DNA from: Palsa-504 sp963844625
Lineage (GTDB): Bacteria; Actinomycetota; Actinomycetes; Streptosporangiales; Streptosporangiaceae
Length of the DNA stretch: 64,000 bases
Direction: 5' to 3'
Assembly (NCBI GenBank): GCA_963844625.1
Contig: CAWJPF010000035.1
Coordinates: 372,001 to 436,000, forward strand
A model generated the notes under the pieces. It was given only the letters and a program-made list of their open reading frames with translations, was not told where the DNA came from and searched no databases. Positions within the stretch are counted from its first letter, which is position 1. Every line of letters starts with the position of its first letter. This document shows positions 25,504 to 33,694 of this stretch, one piece after another. The position numbers were made by a program, and so were the translations under genes.

Positions 25504-26519
25504 CCGCGGATTCAGCCGGCGCGGTCGCGGCCGCGCGCCGGCTCGCCGACGAGGTGCTGTTCCCCGACGCGATGCGGGTCGACGGCCTGGACGCGCTTCC
25601 CGCCGCTCACCTGGACGCGCTCGCGGCGGCGGGCCTGTACGGCGCGCCCGTGCCCGGCGAAGCCGGCGGCCTTGGCCTGGACCTCGGCGGCATATGCGCG
25701 GTGGCCGAGGAACTGGCCAGCGGCTGCCTGGCCACCGCGTTCGTCTGGATACAGAACCGGGGGCTGGTCACGACGCTGGCCGCAGAAGGCGCGCCCGCCG
25801 CGCTTCGCGACCAGTGGCTCGGGCCGATCTGCCGGGGCAAGGTGCGCGGCGGCATTACCACCGCCGGGCTGATCCCCGGGCCACCGCTGCTGCGCGCGCA
25901 GCCCGCCGATGGTGGCTGGCGGCTGGCGGGCGAGGCGCCGTGGGTGACCGGGTGGGGACTGGTTGACCTGCTGCTTCTGACCGCCCGGGGGCCAGCGGAA
26001 ACGGCGGTGACGCTGATCGTGGACGCTGCGCCTCAGCCCGGGCTCACGGCATCTCGTCAGCGGCTCTCGGCCGTCAACGCGAGCGCCACTGTCCGGCTCC
26101 ACTTCGACGGTGTCACGGTTCCCGGGGAGCGTTTCGTCAGCCAGGCGCCTTTCGACCCGGCGGCCAGCCTCCGGCCAGATCGGCTGCGCGTCGACGGGTC
26201 GCTGGCCCTGGGGGTGACCGGCAGGTGCTGCCGGCTGCTGGGCCCAGGGCCGCTCGACGATGAGCTGGCCGCGTGCCGGGAGCGGCTGGATGACGCCCTC
26301 ACCGCCGATGTCACGGCCATGGCGCAAGCCCGCGCGGCGGCCTCGGAGCTGGCCGTCCGCGCCGCGGCGGCGCTAGCCGTTGCGCACGGGAGCACGTCGA
26401 TCACCGCGGACGCCCAGGCTCAGCGGCTCGCCAGGGAGGCGGTGTTCCTGCTGGTATTCGGGTTGCGTCCGGCGATAAAAAGCGCGCTGCTGCGGCAGCT
26501 CGGCGCGACAGCCGGCTAG
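25500..26519 (+). CDS. Acyl-CoA dehydrogenase family protein
   Basis: 339 residues, FAD-dependent acyl-CoA dehydrogenase fold. N-terminal helical domain (AARRLADEVLFPDAMRVDGL), EELASGCLATAFVWIQNRG, the beta domain GWRLAGEAPWVTGWGLVDLL, and a C-terminal helical bundle with R-x-x-A repeats. The catalytic Glu position cannot be assigned by eye. It is somewhat shorter than true fatty-acyl-CoA dehydrogenases, more like DszC/hydroxylase-type relatives. ATGA overlap with the epimerase gene shows one operon. Confidence 0.84.
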   Translation: MTADSAGAVAAARRLADEVLFPDAMRVDGLDALPAAHLDALAAAGLYGAPVPGEAGGLGLDLGGICAVAEELASGCLATAFVWIQNRGLVTTLAAEGAPAALRDQWLGPICRGKVRGGITTAGLIPGPPLLRAQPADGGWRLAGEAPWVTGWGLVDLLLLTARGPAETAVTLIVDAAPQPGLTASRQRLSAVNASATVRLHFDGVTVPGERFVSQAPFDPAASLRPDRLRVDGSLALGVTGRCCRLLGPGPLDDELAACRERLDDALTADVTAMAQARAAASELAVRAAAALAVAHGSTSITADAQAQRLAREAVFLLVFGLRPAIKSALLRQLGATAG

Positions 26520-26758
26520 CGGTCAAGCTCGTCGAAGCTGCTGGCCGGTGCCCTAATCGCGTTGATCCGCAGCACCGTCACGCCATGACCAGGCCGGCGC
26601 CATGCCTGGGCCGTGGGTGCCAGGCGGAGCGGCTCGGAGCGTCTCTTCGCTGGCCCGGCGGGCGGAGGAATCCGCGGATGTTCGTCCCGCGGAGAGGAAC
26701 CAGCCCCTGTGCTTGAGACGTACTATCCGGCTATCGTCGTCACAAGGTGGTGGGGCGC

Positions 26759-27367
26759 ATGACCGGACTGGTGCCGAGCGGTATCGACGAAATCGGCTTG
26801 CAGCCGGGCAGTCATGTGTGCGCGTTCTACCGGGGGGACAGCGACCGGGACCGGCTGCTGACCGGCTACCTCGGTGCGGGCCTGGCCGCCGGGGACAAGT
26901 GCATCTGCATCGTGGACTCGGCCGGCACCGCGGAGCGGCTCGGGACGCTGCCCGGGGCGCGGGGTGAGCCCGGCCCGTTCGGCGGGCAGCTCGACATCCA
27001 CCTGCCCGAGTCGACTTACCTGGCCGGCGGTGAGTTCACCACCGCCGACATGCTCACGTTCTGGACCGAAGCCATGGTGAAGGCGGAGATCGAGGGCTAT
27101 TCCTTCTGCCGGCTGGTGGGCGAGATGACCTGGGCGCTGCGGGACGCCCCGGGGGTGGAGCACCTCGTCGGCTACGAGTCTGAGCTGAACCGGGTCACGT
27201 CCACCTCACCGGTCGTCGTGCTGTGCCTGTACGACCTGGACCGGTTCGGCGGTGAGGTCGTGGTCAACGTCGTCAAGACCCATCCGCTGGTGCTGATCCA
27301 GGGCATTCTGGTGGAGAACCCTTACTACGTCGCACCGGATGAGTTCCTCAGGTCGGTCCGTGCCTGA
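26759..27367 (+). CDS. MEDS-domain sensor protein
   Basis: 202 residues consisting of one MEDS domain (methanogen/methylotroph DcmR sensory domain): LQPGSHVCAFYRGDSDRD near residues 15-32 and GLAAGDKCICIVDS near 40-53, with GEMTWALRD and VVLCLYDLDRFGG later. These domains sense small organic compounds and usually sit beside or within transcription regulators. Here it is 12 bases ahead of the PucR-type regulator. From memory, regulators of this type accompany alkene-oxidation genes in some actinobacteria. ATG 26759 is preferred; GTG 26747 is an alternative. Confidence 0.82.
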   Translation: MTGLVPSGIDEIGLQPGSHVCAFYRGDSDRDRLLTGYLGAGLAAGDKCICIVDSAGTAERLGTLPGARGEPGPFGGQLDIHLPESTYLAGGEFTTADMLTFWTEAMVKAEIEGYSFCRLVGEMTWALRDAPGVEHLVGYESELNRVTSTSPVVVLCLYDLDRFGGEVVVNVVKTHPLVLIQGILVENPYYVAPDEFLRSVRA

Positions 27368-27379
27368 CCGGCCGTCGCG

Positions 27380-28198
27380 ATGACCACCTGGCAGACGGCC
27401 CCGGGCGAGCTCGCGCCGATGATCCCGCGGCCGGGGCCGCACCCGCAAGCCGCCGCCGGCGCTCAGCATGCCGGCGCTCAGCACGCCACGGACGCGAACC
27501 TGCGGGAGCGGCTGGCCGAGTTCCGCGCGCTATTGGTGATCTTGCTGCTGATGAACGAATCGGTCAGCGAGGACCAGATCCTGGAACTGGCTGCCTCCTC
27601 GGCGCCCGGGCTCGGTCCGGCGCGGATCGAGGGCTACGGCTTCAGCGATGGCCAGTGGCGTGCCGCCGGATCCGCCGCCTGCGGCGTCAGCATCAGCGAC
27701 ATCAGCAGGCAGCTCGCCGTGCTGGGCAACGGCGGCGGCAAGGTGGACTTGCCCAGCCGCAGCTGGGCTTGGGCGTACCCGCTGCGCAGCGTCAGCGGCC
27801 TGCTGGGGCACCTGGTCGCGTCGAGCCACCTGGAGCCGTCTGCCGAGCAGCGATTCCTCATCCAGGTCATCGCCCAGCAGACCGGTGTCGCCGTGTCGAA
27901 CGCCCGCCTGCACGCCCGGGAGCGCGCCACCGCGTCCGAACTGGCCGCCACGAATGCCGCGCTGGCCCAGACGGTCACCACCCTGCAGCGCAGCATGGAG
28001 ATCCATGACCGGCTCACCCGGGTGGCGGTCTCCGGTGAGGGTCAGCCGGGGATCGCCAAGGCGCTGCACGAGCTCACCGGTATGCCGGTCGCGATCGAGG
28101 ACCGGTACGGCAACCTGGCCGCCTGGGCCGGCCGGGCCGGCCCGACCCGTACCCGAAGGAGTCCTTCGCCAAGCGCGAGCACCTGCTGCGCCGGCTAA
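27380..28198 (+). CDS. PucR/CdaR-type regulator, N-terminal part (frameshifted)
   Basis: 272-codon frame with a GAF-like sensor (about residues 50-185: MNESVSEDQILELAASSAPG, then QVIAQQTGVAVSNARLHARE), a coiled-coil (ELAATNAALAQTVTTLQRSM) and the start of a second sensor domain ending GMPVAIEDRYGNLAAWAG. From about 28130 the frame degenerates into an Arg/Ser-rich tail and stops at 28198. Reading one frame over continues the family sequence as GRPDPYPKESFAKREHLLRR. One missing base (or two extra) in the tract 28127-28146 explains it. Either a broken gene or a sequencing error. Confidence 0.8.
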   Translation: MTTWQTAPGELAPMIPRPGPHPQAAAGAQHAGAQHATDANLRERLAEFRALLVILLLMNESVSEDQILELAASSAPGLGPARIEGYGFSDGQWRAAGSAACGVSISDISRQLAVLGNGGGKVDLPSRSWAWAYPLRSVSGLLGHLVASSHLEPSAEQRFLIQVIAQQTGVAVSNARLHARERATASELAATNAALAQTVTTLQRSMEIHDRLTRVAVSGEGQPGIAKALHELTGMPVAIEDRYGNLAAWAGRAGPTRTRRSPSPSASTCCAG

Positions 28199-29145
28199 TG
28201 CGGGCCCGCAAGCCGCTCCAGGACGGCGAGCGGCTCATCCTGCTCGCGTCGCCACGGCCCGAGCTGCTCGGAATCCTGGCCCTCATCGACCCGGGCCGGA
28301 AGGCGGATACCGCCGACCTGGTGGCCCTGGAGCACGGCGCGACCGTGCTGTCGATGGAGCTGGCCCGGCTGCGCGGCATCGCCGACACCGAACTGCGGCT
28401 GCGCCGCGATCTGGTTCACGACCTGCTGGCGGGGACCGATGACGAGAGCGCCCTGGCCCGGGCCGGGGCCCTTGACTACGATTTGCGCCGCCCGCACCGG
28501 GTGGTGGTCGTGGAGGGCAAGGGCCGGACCAGGGCCCATGACGCGCTGCTGAGCGCCGTACGACGGGCGCTGCGCACCGCGCGGCACGACGGCCTGTGCG
28601 AGAACTGGTCAGGCAACGCCGCCATCGTCACCGCGGGCCAGGCTGACTGGGAACAGCTGCGCCGGGCGATCGTGTCCGACCTGGGCGGTCAGTGCTATAT
28701 CGGGATCGGCGGCCTGAGCTCCCGGCCGTCCGAGCTGCCCCGTTCGCTGCGGGAGGCGGGGCTGGCTCTGCGGTTGCAGAAGACCCTGCTGCCGGGCAGC
28801 AGCGCGTGCGAGTATCCCAAGCTCGGGATCTTCCGGATGCTCGCCGCCATCCCGGATCTCACCGATGTCGACGCGTTCGTCCGGGAGTGGCTTGGCAGCC
28901 TGCTCGACTATGACACCCGCCGGAAGGCCGAGCTGGTGCATACGCTGACCCAGTACCTCGAGCATGGCGGCAACTACGACGCCACTGCCGCTGAGCTTTC
29001 CGTGCACAAGAGCACGCTGAAGTACCGGCTGCAGCGGATCCGCGACCTCACCGGGCTGGAGCTCAACGACCCCGACGTGCACTTCAACCTGCAGCTCGCT
29101 ACCCGGGCCTGGGGCACGCTGCAGGCGTTGCGCGACGAATCCTGA
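28198..29145 (+). CDS. PucR/CdaR-type regulator, C-terminal part with HTH (frameshifted)
   Basis: The frame holds the rest of the regulator: the GGDEF-like PucR middle domain (ELRLRRDLVHDLLAGTDDES onward) and the C-terminal PucR helix-turn-helix (LVHTLTQYLEHGGNYDATAA, then VHKSTLKYRLQRIRDLTGLE). The formal start ATG at 28198 overlaps the upstream stop as TAATG, but no ribosome site is visible and homologous sequence extends upstream of it in the same frame. I therefore read 27380-29145 as one original gene of about 590 codons. It probably controls the CoM genes beginning 200 bases downstream. Confidence 0.82.
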   Translation: MRARKPLQDGERLILLASPRPELLGILALIDPGRKADTADLVALEHGATVLSMELARLRGIADTELRLRRDLVHDLLAGTDDESALARAGALDYDLRRPHRVVVVEGKGRTRAHDALLSAVRRALRTARHDGLCENWSGNAAIVTAGQADWEQLRRAIVSDLGGQCYIGIGGLSSRPSELPRSLREAGLALRLQKTLLPGSSACEYPKLGIFRMLAAIPDLTDVDAFVREWLGSLLDYDTRRKAELVHTLTQYLEHGGNYDATAAELSVHKSTLKYRLQRIRDLTGLELNDPDVHFNLQLATRAWGTLQALRDES

Positions 29146-29197
29146 CCATCGCGGCGGGCTCCTAAGAGCACCTCGCACGTCCCCTGGTCTGGCGGGG

Positions 29198-29312
29198 CGA
29201 TGCCCGGGCGGTTCTTCGTCCTGAGGTGACCTGACCCGCCCGCGTGCCACTGGCGATGCTGAACAGAGCGGCAGCACGACGCCGGCCCAGCGGTGCCGGC
29301 GGGAACGATGCT
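29198..29312 (+). promoter_or_regulatory. Three CGATGC elements upstream of the XecC-like gene
   Basis: CGATGC at 29198 and CGATGCT at 29254 and 29306 are spaced 56 and 52 bases, near five helical turns. The same half-sequence forms the dyads at 57593 and 57624 upstream of the AcoR-like activator. Candidate binding sites. Confidence 0.35.
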
Positions 29313-29344
29313 GGCGAACACCTGGCGGCAACGGAGGTCCGGCG

Positions 29345-31003
29345 ATGATCGATGTACGGAATCCGGGCGACGGGTTCGCGGCGCTTCGCGCCCGGATCAG
29401 CGCCCTGGGCGCGCTGACCAGCCGGGACCGGGGGGCGCCTGGCGCTCCGCTGACCGTGGGCGAGTGGGCCCTGCTGATCGACAACATCGTCGCCCACCCG
29501 CGGGAGAATACCGAGGGCCTGTGGAACGTCGCCACGCCGGATGAGGACGACCGGGAGTACGACGCCATCTTCGTCGGCGGGGGCGCGAGCGGCCGGTTCG
29601 GCTCGGCGTACCTGCGCGCGCGCGGCGGGCGCCAGCTCACCATCGACGCCTGGCCGTTCCTCGGCGGGTCCTGCCCGCACCAGGCCTGCGTCCCGCATCA
29701 CCTGTTCTCTGAGTGCGCCCGCGAGCTCGACCTGGCCCGGCACATGCAGGGGCAGCTGTGGTATCCGCCGTTCGACGAGAAGCGGGCCAGCATCGCCGAG
29801 ATTGTCGAGCTGTTCAAGGCGGGGCGGATGTATCCGCACGCGATCATGAACTGGCAGTCCAAGGAACAGCTCGGCATGGAGTACATCGTCAATGCGCCCG
29901 CCACGATCATCGACGAACACACCGTCGAGGTGGAAGGGCGGCGGTTCCAGGCCAGGAACCTCGTGCTGTGCACCGGCGCGCGCACCGTCTACCCGGACGT
30001 CCCGGGCATCGGCGCCAAGGGCGTGTACGACTTCGCCACCCTGATCGAGGACCTCGACTACGAGCCCAACCGCTGCGTCATTATCGGCGGGTCCAAGGTG
30101 GCCCTGGAGTACGGGTCGTTCTTCCAGGCCACCGGATGCCAGACCACGATCTTGACCCGCAGTCCGCTGATGGAGACGGCGAGCCTGCACCACGTGGACG
30201 CCGGGCTGCGTGAGTACGTGGTCTCGATGATGGCCGACCGGGGTATCGACATCGTGCCGGGCGCAGAGCTGCTCGAGGTGCTCGGCAACGGCCGGGTCAC
30301 CGGCGTCCGCTACCGGCTGCCCGGCGGTGAGGTGCGGGAGATCGACACCGACTTCGTGTTCGTCGGCACCGGTGAACGTCCCGACCTGAGCATGTACGCC
30401 CCGCTCGGGCTGGCCACCGACGAGCGCGGCTTCGTTATCGCGGATACGCACATGCGGACCTCGGTGCCCGGCGTGTACGCGGCCGGTGACCTGCTCGGGC
30501 CGCCGATGGAGATGTTCAAGGCGCGCAAGTGCGGAGTCGGTGCCGCCCGCAACATCATGGGCGAGGACTACGAGTTCGACTTCACCGAGTATCCCGACTT
30601 CCTGCATACCACCTACGAGGTGACCTGGTGCGGGCTGTCCGAAGCCGAGGCCCAGGCGAAGTACCGCAACGTCATCAAGATCCAGATGCCGCCGGATGAC
30701 GCCGACCCGGAGACGTTCGCCCTCCCGGCCGCCGAGGGATCGATGCTCTACGCCTTCACCCGGCCGGTCCTGTCCGGCTGGCTCAAGCTGGTCATCGACG
30801 CGGACACCCGCAAGGTCCTCGGCGCGCACCATGTGGGGTACGGCGCCAAGGACGCGTTCCAGTACATCGACTACCTGATCCGCCGGCCCGGGGGCTTCAC
30901 CATGGACGACATGGCCGAACTGAACGAGCTGTTCCTCAACCCGGAGCACTTCATCCAGCTCTGCCGGCTGCGCGCGGGCCAGCTCAACCCGGTGAACCTG
31001 TGA
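29345..31003 (+). CDS. xecC: 2-ketopropyl-CoM oxidoreductase/carboxylase homologue
   Basis: 552-residue FAD/NADPH disulfide oxidoreductase. In Xanthobacter, 2-KPCC cleaves the thioether of 2-ketopropyl-CoM and carboxylates the product to acetoacetate. Seen here: FAD motif FVGGGASGRFGSAYL; redox pair Cys110/Cys115 in GGSCPHQACVPHH, the 2-KPCC form rather than the glutathione-reductase form; and at the C-terminus LFLNPEHF with Phe530 and His535, where ordinary relatives have a His-Glu dyad. These sit 28-29 positions after Cys82, Cys87, Phe501 and His506 of the Xanthobacter enzyme as I recall it. Also PMEMFKARK and GAHHVGYGAKDAFQY. CGGAGG precedes the ATG. It is followed closely by the XecD-like gene. 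The true substrate could be another ketoalkyl-CoM. Confidence 0.92.
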   Translation: MIDVRNPGDGFAALRARISALGALTSRDRGAPGAPLTVGEWALLIDNIVAHPRENTEGLWNVATPDEDDREYDAIFVGGGASGRFGSAYLRARGGRQLTIDAWPFLGGSCPHQACVPHHLFSECARELDLARHMQGQLWYPPFDEKRASIAEIVELFKAGRMYPHAIMNWQSKEQLGMEYIVNAPATIIDEHTVEVEGRRFQARNLVLCTGARTVYPDVPGIGAKGVYDFATLIEDLDYEPNRCVIIGGSKVALEYGSFFQATGCQTTILTRSPLMETASLHHVDAGLREYVVSMMADRGIDIVPGAELLEVLGNGRVTGVRYRLPGGEVREIDTDFVFVGTGERPDLSMYAPLGLATDERGFVIADTHMRTSVPGVYAAGDLLGPPMEMFKARKCGVGAARNIMGEDYEFDFTEYPDFLHTTYEVTWCGLSEAEAQAKYRNVIKIQMPPDDADPETFALPAAEGSMLYAFTRPVLSGWLKLVIDADTRKVLGAHHVGYGAKDAFQYIDYLIRRPGGFTMDDMAELNELFLNPEHFIQLCRLRAGQLNPVNL

Positions 31004-31024
31004 CGGCGCAACCTGTGACGGCGC
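30995..31024 (+). repeat. 15-base tandem duplication across the xecC-like stop codon
   Basis: AACCTGTGACGGCGC occurs twice back to back (30995-31009, 31010-31024), so a second in-frame TGA follows the first. It looks recent. Confidence 0.8.
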
Positions 31025-31028
31025 TGGC

Positions 31029-31772
31029 ATGACGGCGGCCGCCGCGACGCCACCCGGCGTGGTGGTGGTCACCGGCGGCGGGTCCGGCATCGGGCTGGCC
31101 ACCTGCACCCGGCTGGCCGCGGACGGCTTCACGGTCGCCGCACTGGACATCCAGCCAGGCGGCGCGGGCACCGCCGCCGCACTTGACCTCCGCTGCGACG
31201 TCACCGACGAATCAGACGTCGGGGCGGCCATGACGACGGTGCTCGAGCGGTTCGGCCGGATCGACGTGCTGGTGAACAACGCGGGCATCACCGGGTCCCA
31301 GCAGGCCGCCCGCTGCCACGAGACGCCGGTGGAGGAGTGGGACAGGGTGCACGCGGTCAACGTACGCGGCCCCTTCCTGTGCAGCCGCGCGGTGCTGCCG
31401 TCGATGGTGGCCCGGGGATCCGGGCACATCATCACGATCGCGTCGGTGGCCGGCCTCATCGCGTTCCCTGGCCGTTGTGCTTACACCGCGTCGAAGGGCG
31501 CGGCGCTGATGCTCACCCGGTCGATCGCCGTGGACTACGCGGCGGCCGGCATCCGCGCCAATGCGGTGTGCCCCGGTATGGTCTACACCCCGATGACGAG
31601 CTGGCGGCTCGATCAGCCCGCGCTGCGGGCCGCGGTAGAGGACCGCATTCCGGTCGGCCGGGTCGCCGCGCCGGACGAGATCGCGGACGCGGTCGCAGTG
31701 CTGGCGTCCGGGCGGCTCGGCTACATGACCGGCCACCCGCTCGTCGTCGACGGCGGCATGTCCGCGCTGTGA
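31029..31772 (+). CDS. xecD: 2-(R)-hydroxyalkyl-CoM dehydrogenase homologue (SDR)
   Basis: 247-residue classical SDR oxidising a hydroxyalkyl-CoM alcohol to the ketone with NAD. TGGGSGIG loop, VLVNNAG, catalytic Ser139, Tyr152 and Lys156 (YTASK). The residues that bind the CoM sulfonate in the Xanthobacter R-enzyme (Arg152, Trp195, Arg196, as recalled) have exact counterparts three positions earlier: Arg149 in FPGRCAY, and Trp192-Arg193 in PMTSWRLDQPALR. This makes it more than a generic SDR. It lies between the XecC-like gene and a second SDR, matching the propylene pathway gene set. Confidence 0.87.
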   Translation: MTAAAATPPGVVVVTGGGSGIGLATCTRLAADGFTVAALDIQPGGAGTAAALDLRCDVTDESDVGAAMTTVLERFGRIDVLVNNAGITGSQQAARCHETPVEEWDRVHAVNVRGPFLCSRAVLPSMVARGSGHIITIASVAGLIAFPGRCAYTASKGAALMLTRSIAVDYAAAGIRANAVCPGMVYTPMTSWRLDQPALRAAVEDRIPVGRVAAPDEIADAVAVLASGRLGYMTGHPLVVDGGMSAL

Positions 31773-31822
31773 CGCCCGCGGGCAGCCAATCCCGCGTCCC
31801 GACAACCCTCAAGGAGACCCAG

Positions 31823-32596
31823 ATGGCAGGCAAGCTGGACGGCAAGGTGGCCGTGGTGACCGGGGCCGGCTCCGGGATCGGCCGTGCCGCCGCGACTCTG
31901 TTCGCCCGCGAGGGAGCTGCCGTCGCGGTCGTCGACCTGGTCGCCGACGCGGCCATCCAAACCGCGGCGCAGATCGCCGACGCGGGCGGCCGCGCCCTGG
32001 CCGTCAAGGCTGACGTCGCGGATATGGCCCAGGTCGGCGCGGCGTTCGAGAAGATCACCGACGAATACGGCCGGGTGGACGTGCTCTATAACAACGCCGG
32101 CGTGAACAGCAGCGGCTCGGTGATCGACGCCTCCGAGGACGACTGGGACCGGTGCTTCGCGGTCAACGCCAAGGGCACCTTCATCTGCTCCCAGGTGGCG
32201 GCCCGGTCGATGGTCGCGGCAGGCGGCGGGTCGATCATCAACCAGGGCTCGGTCGCGGCCGTGGTCGGCATCGCCAACTTCGCCTCGTACTGCGCGTCCA
32301 AGGGCGCGGTCGTCGCCCTGACCCGGTCCATGTCGGTGGACCTGGCGCCGCGCGGCGTCCGGGTCAACGTCATATGCCCGGGCACCGTGTACACCCCGCT
32401 GATGGAGCCGATGCTGACGGCGCGCGGCGGCGGCGACATGGCCGCCGGGCTGGCGCTGACGGTGGCTAAGTACCCGATCGGCCGGCTCGGCACGCCGCAG
32501 GAGATCGCCGCGGTGGCGCTCTTCCTCGCCTGCGACGATTCCTCGTTCCTGACCGGCTCGGTCATCACCGCGGACGGCGGCATGACCTCGCAGTAA
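31823..32596 (+). CDS. Short-chain dehydrogenase, possible partner (S)-hydroxyalkyl-CoM dehydrogenase
   Basis: 257-residue SDR with TGAGSGIG, VLYNNAGVN, catalytic YCASK and an INQGSVAAVVGIANFASY active-site stretch. It lacks the FPGR and WRLDQP sulfonate motifs of its neighbour. In Xanthobacter the S-specific enzyme uses different basic residues nearer the C-terminus; here Arg and Lys occur in the MLTARGGGDM to VAKYPIGRL segment, so an S-specific role is plausible but not shown. AAGGAG precedes the ATG by 7 bases. A role on another alcohol of the pathway is equally possible. Confidence 0.75.
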   Translation: MAGKLDGKVAVVTGAGSGIGRAAATLFAREGAAVAVVDLVADAAIQTAAQIADAGGRALAVKADVADMAQVGAAFEKITDEYGRVDVLYNNAGVNSSGSVIDASEDDWDRCFAVNAKGTFICSQVAARSMVAAGGGSIINQGSVAAVVGIANFASYCASKGAVVALTRSMSVDLAPRGVRVNVICPGTVYTPLMEPMLTARGGGDMAAGLALTVAKYPIGRLGTPQEIAAVALFLACDDSSFLTGSVITADGGMTSQ

Positions 32597-32613
32597 CCAC
32601 CCTGATGCTGGCT

Positions 32614-32647
32614 GCCACCTGGCCGCTTCCGGCCGGCACCTGGTGGC
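32614..32647 (+). terminator. Hairpin after the second SDR
   Basis: GCCACC...GGTGGC outer arms and an inner GGCCG-CTTC-CGGCC stem with a tetraloop; imperfect, no U tract. It may separate the SDR genes from the E1 pair. Confidence 0.35.
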
Positions 32648-32716
32648 TGAGCGCGGGCCCCGGTTGGCCCCGTCAGGACGACGCCGGGCGCAGGATGTCG
32701 CCGTAGCGTCCTGGCC

Positions 32717-33694
32717 ATGGACGTCCAAGACGGGCTGGACCTGTATACCCGGATGTGCTTCCTGCGCCAGTTCGAGGAGCGTACCGACCTGCTGTACCGG
32801 CGGGGGCTGGTCCACGGCCCGGTGCACCTGGGGCTCGGCCATGAGGCGATCGCCGTGGGCGCCGCGTCCGTGCTCCGCGCCGATGACTTCTCGCTAGGCA
32901 CATACCGGGGCCACGCGCACGCCCTGGCCCGCGGCGCGCCGCCGGACGCGGTCCTGGCCGAGCTGCTCGGCCGCGCGGGCGGGATCTGCGGCGGCAAGGG
33001 CGGCTCGATGCACATCACCAGCGTGGCGCACGGGTACTACGGCTCGTACGCCATCGTCGGCGCGCATCTGCCGATCGCCTGCGGGCTGGCCTGGGCGGCC
33101 AAGATCCGCCGCACGGACGCGGTCACGGTGTGCTTCTTCGGTGACGGGGCGACCAACATCGGCGCGTTCCACGAGGCGGTGAACCTGGCCGCGGTGTGGC
33201 GGCTGCCGGTCGTCTTCGTCTGCGAGAACAACTTCTACATGGAGTACACGCCGATCGCCGACGTCATCCCCGTCGAGCTGCCTGCCGCCGACCGGGCCGC
33301 GGCCTACGGCCTGGACCGGATCGTGGTCGACGGGAACGACGTGGCCGCCGTCCGCAACGTGGTCGGCGCCGCGGTGACCGCGGCCCGTGACGGCCGGGGG
33401 CCGAGCCTGGTCGAGGCCCAGACCTACCGGCTGAAGGGCCACTCGGCCGCGGACGCCGCCGCTTACCGTCCGGCCGAGGAAGTAGCCAGGTGGCGGGAGC
33501 GGGATCCGCTGCTGCTGGCCCGGACGGCGCTGGTCAAGGCGGGCACCGCGGAAGCGGTCCTGGACGAGATCGACGGGCGGACCAGATCCGACCTGGCCGA
33601 GCTGGCCCGGCAGGTGCTGGACCGGCCGGCGCCCGAGCCGTCCGGCGCCTGGACCGATGTGTGGAGCGACGGGAGCGGGCAATGGCGGAACTGA
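32717..33694 (+). CDS. Thiamine-diphosphate-dependent dehydrogenase E1 alpha subunit
   Basis: 325 residues of the pyruvate/acetoin dehydrogenase E1-alpha family. The ThDP motif runs from GDGATN (142-147) to NNFYMEY (from 171); HLGLGHEAIAVGAA and GGKGGSMHIT are standard. Length and the GGSMHI region favour an acetoin-dehydrogenase-like (AcoA) subgroup. It works with the beta subunit, whose start overlaps its end by 13 bases. No E2 lipoyl protein or ordinary E3 is nearby, so the acceptor of the C2 unit is unknown. Its place inside the CoM island suggests it cleaves or transfers an acyl group of a pathway intermediate; that is inference. Confidence 0.9.
   Translation: MDVQDGLDLYTRMCFLRQFEERTDLLYRRGLVHGPVHLGLGHEAIAVGAASVLRADDFSLGTYRGHAHALARGAPPDAVLAELLGRAGGICGGKGGSMHITSVAHGYYGSYAIVGAHLPIACGLAWAAKIRRTDAVTVCFFGDGATNIGAFHEAVNLAAVWRLPVVFVCENNFYMEYTPIADVIPVELPAADRAAAYGLDRIVVDGNDVAAVRNVVGAAVTAARDGRGPSLVEAQTYRLKGHSAADAAAYRPAEEVARWRERDPLLLARTALVKAGTAEAVLDEIDGRTRSDLAELARQVLDRPAPEPSGAWTDVWSDGSGQWRN

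Noticed and set aside
29162..31459. Very long open frame (765 codons) on the minus strand opposite xecC and xecD
   Set aside because: It is a shadow of GC-rich coding sequence: Gly/Val/Arg/His-rich composition without any family motif, while the plus strand encodes complete enzymes.
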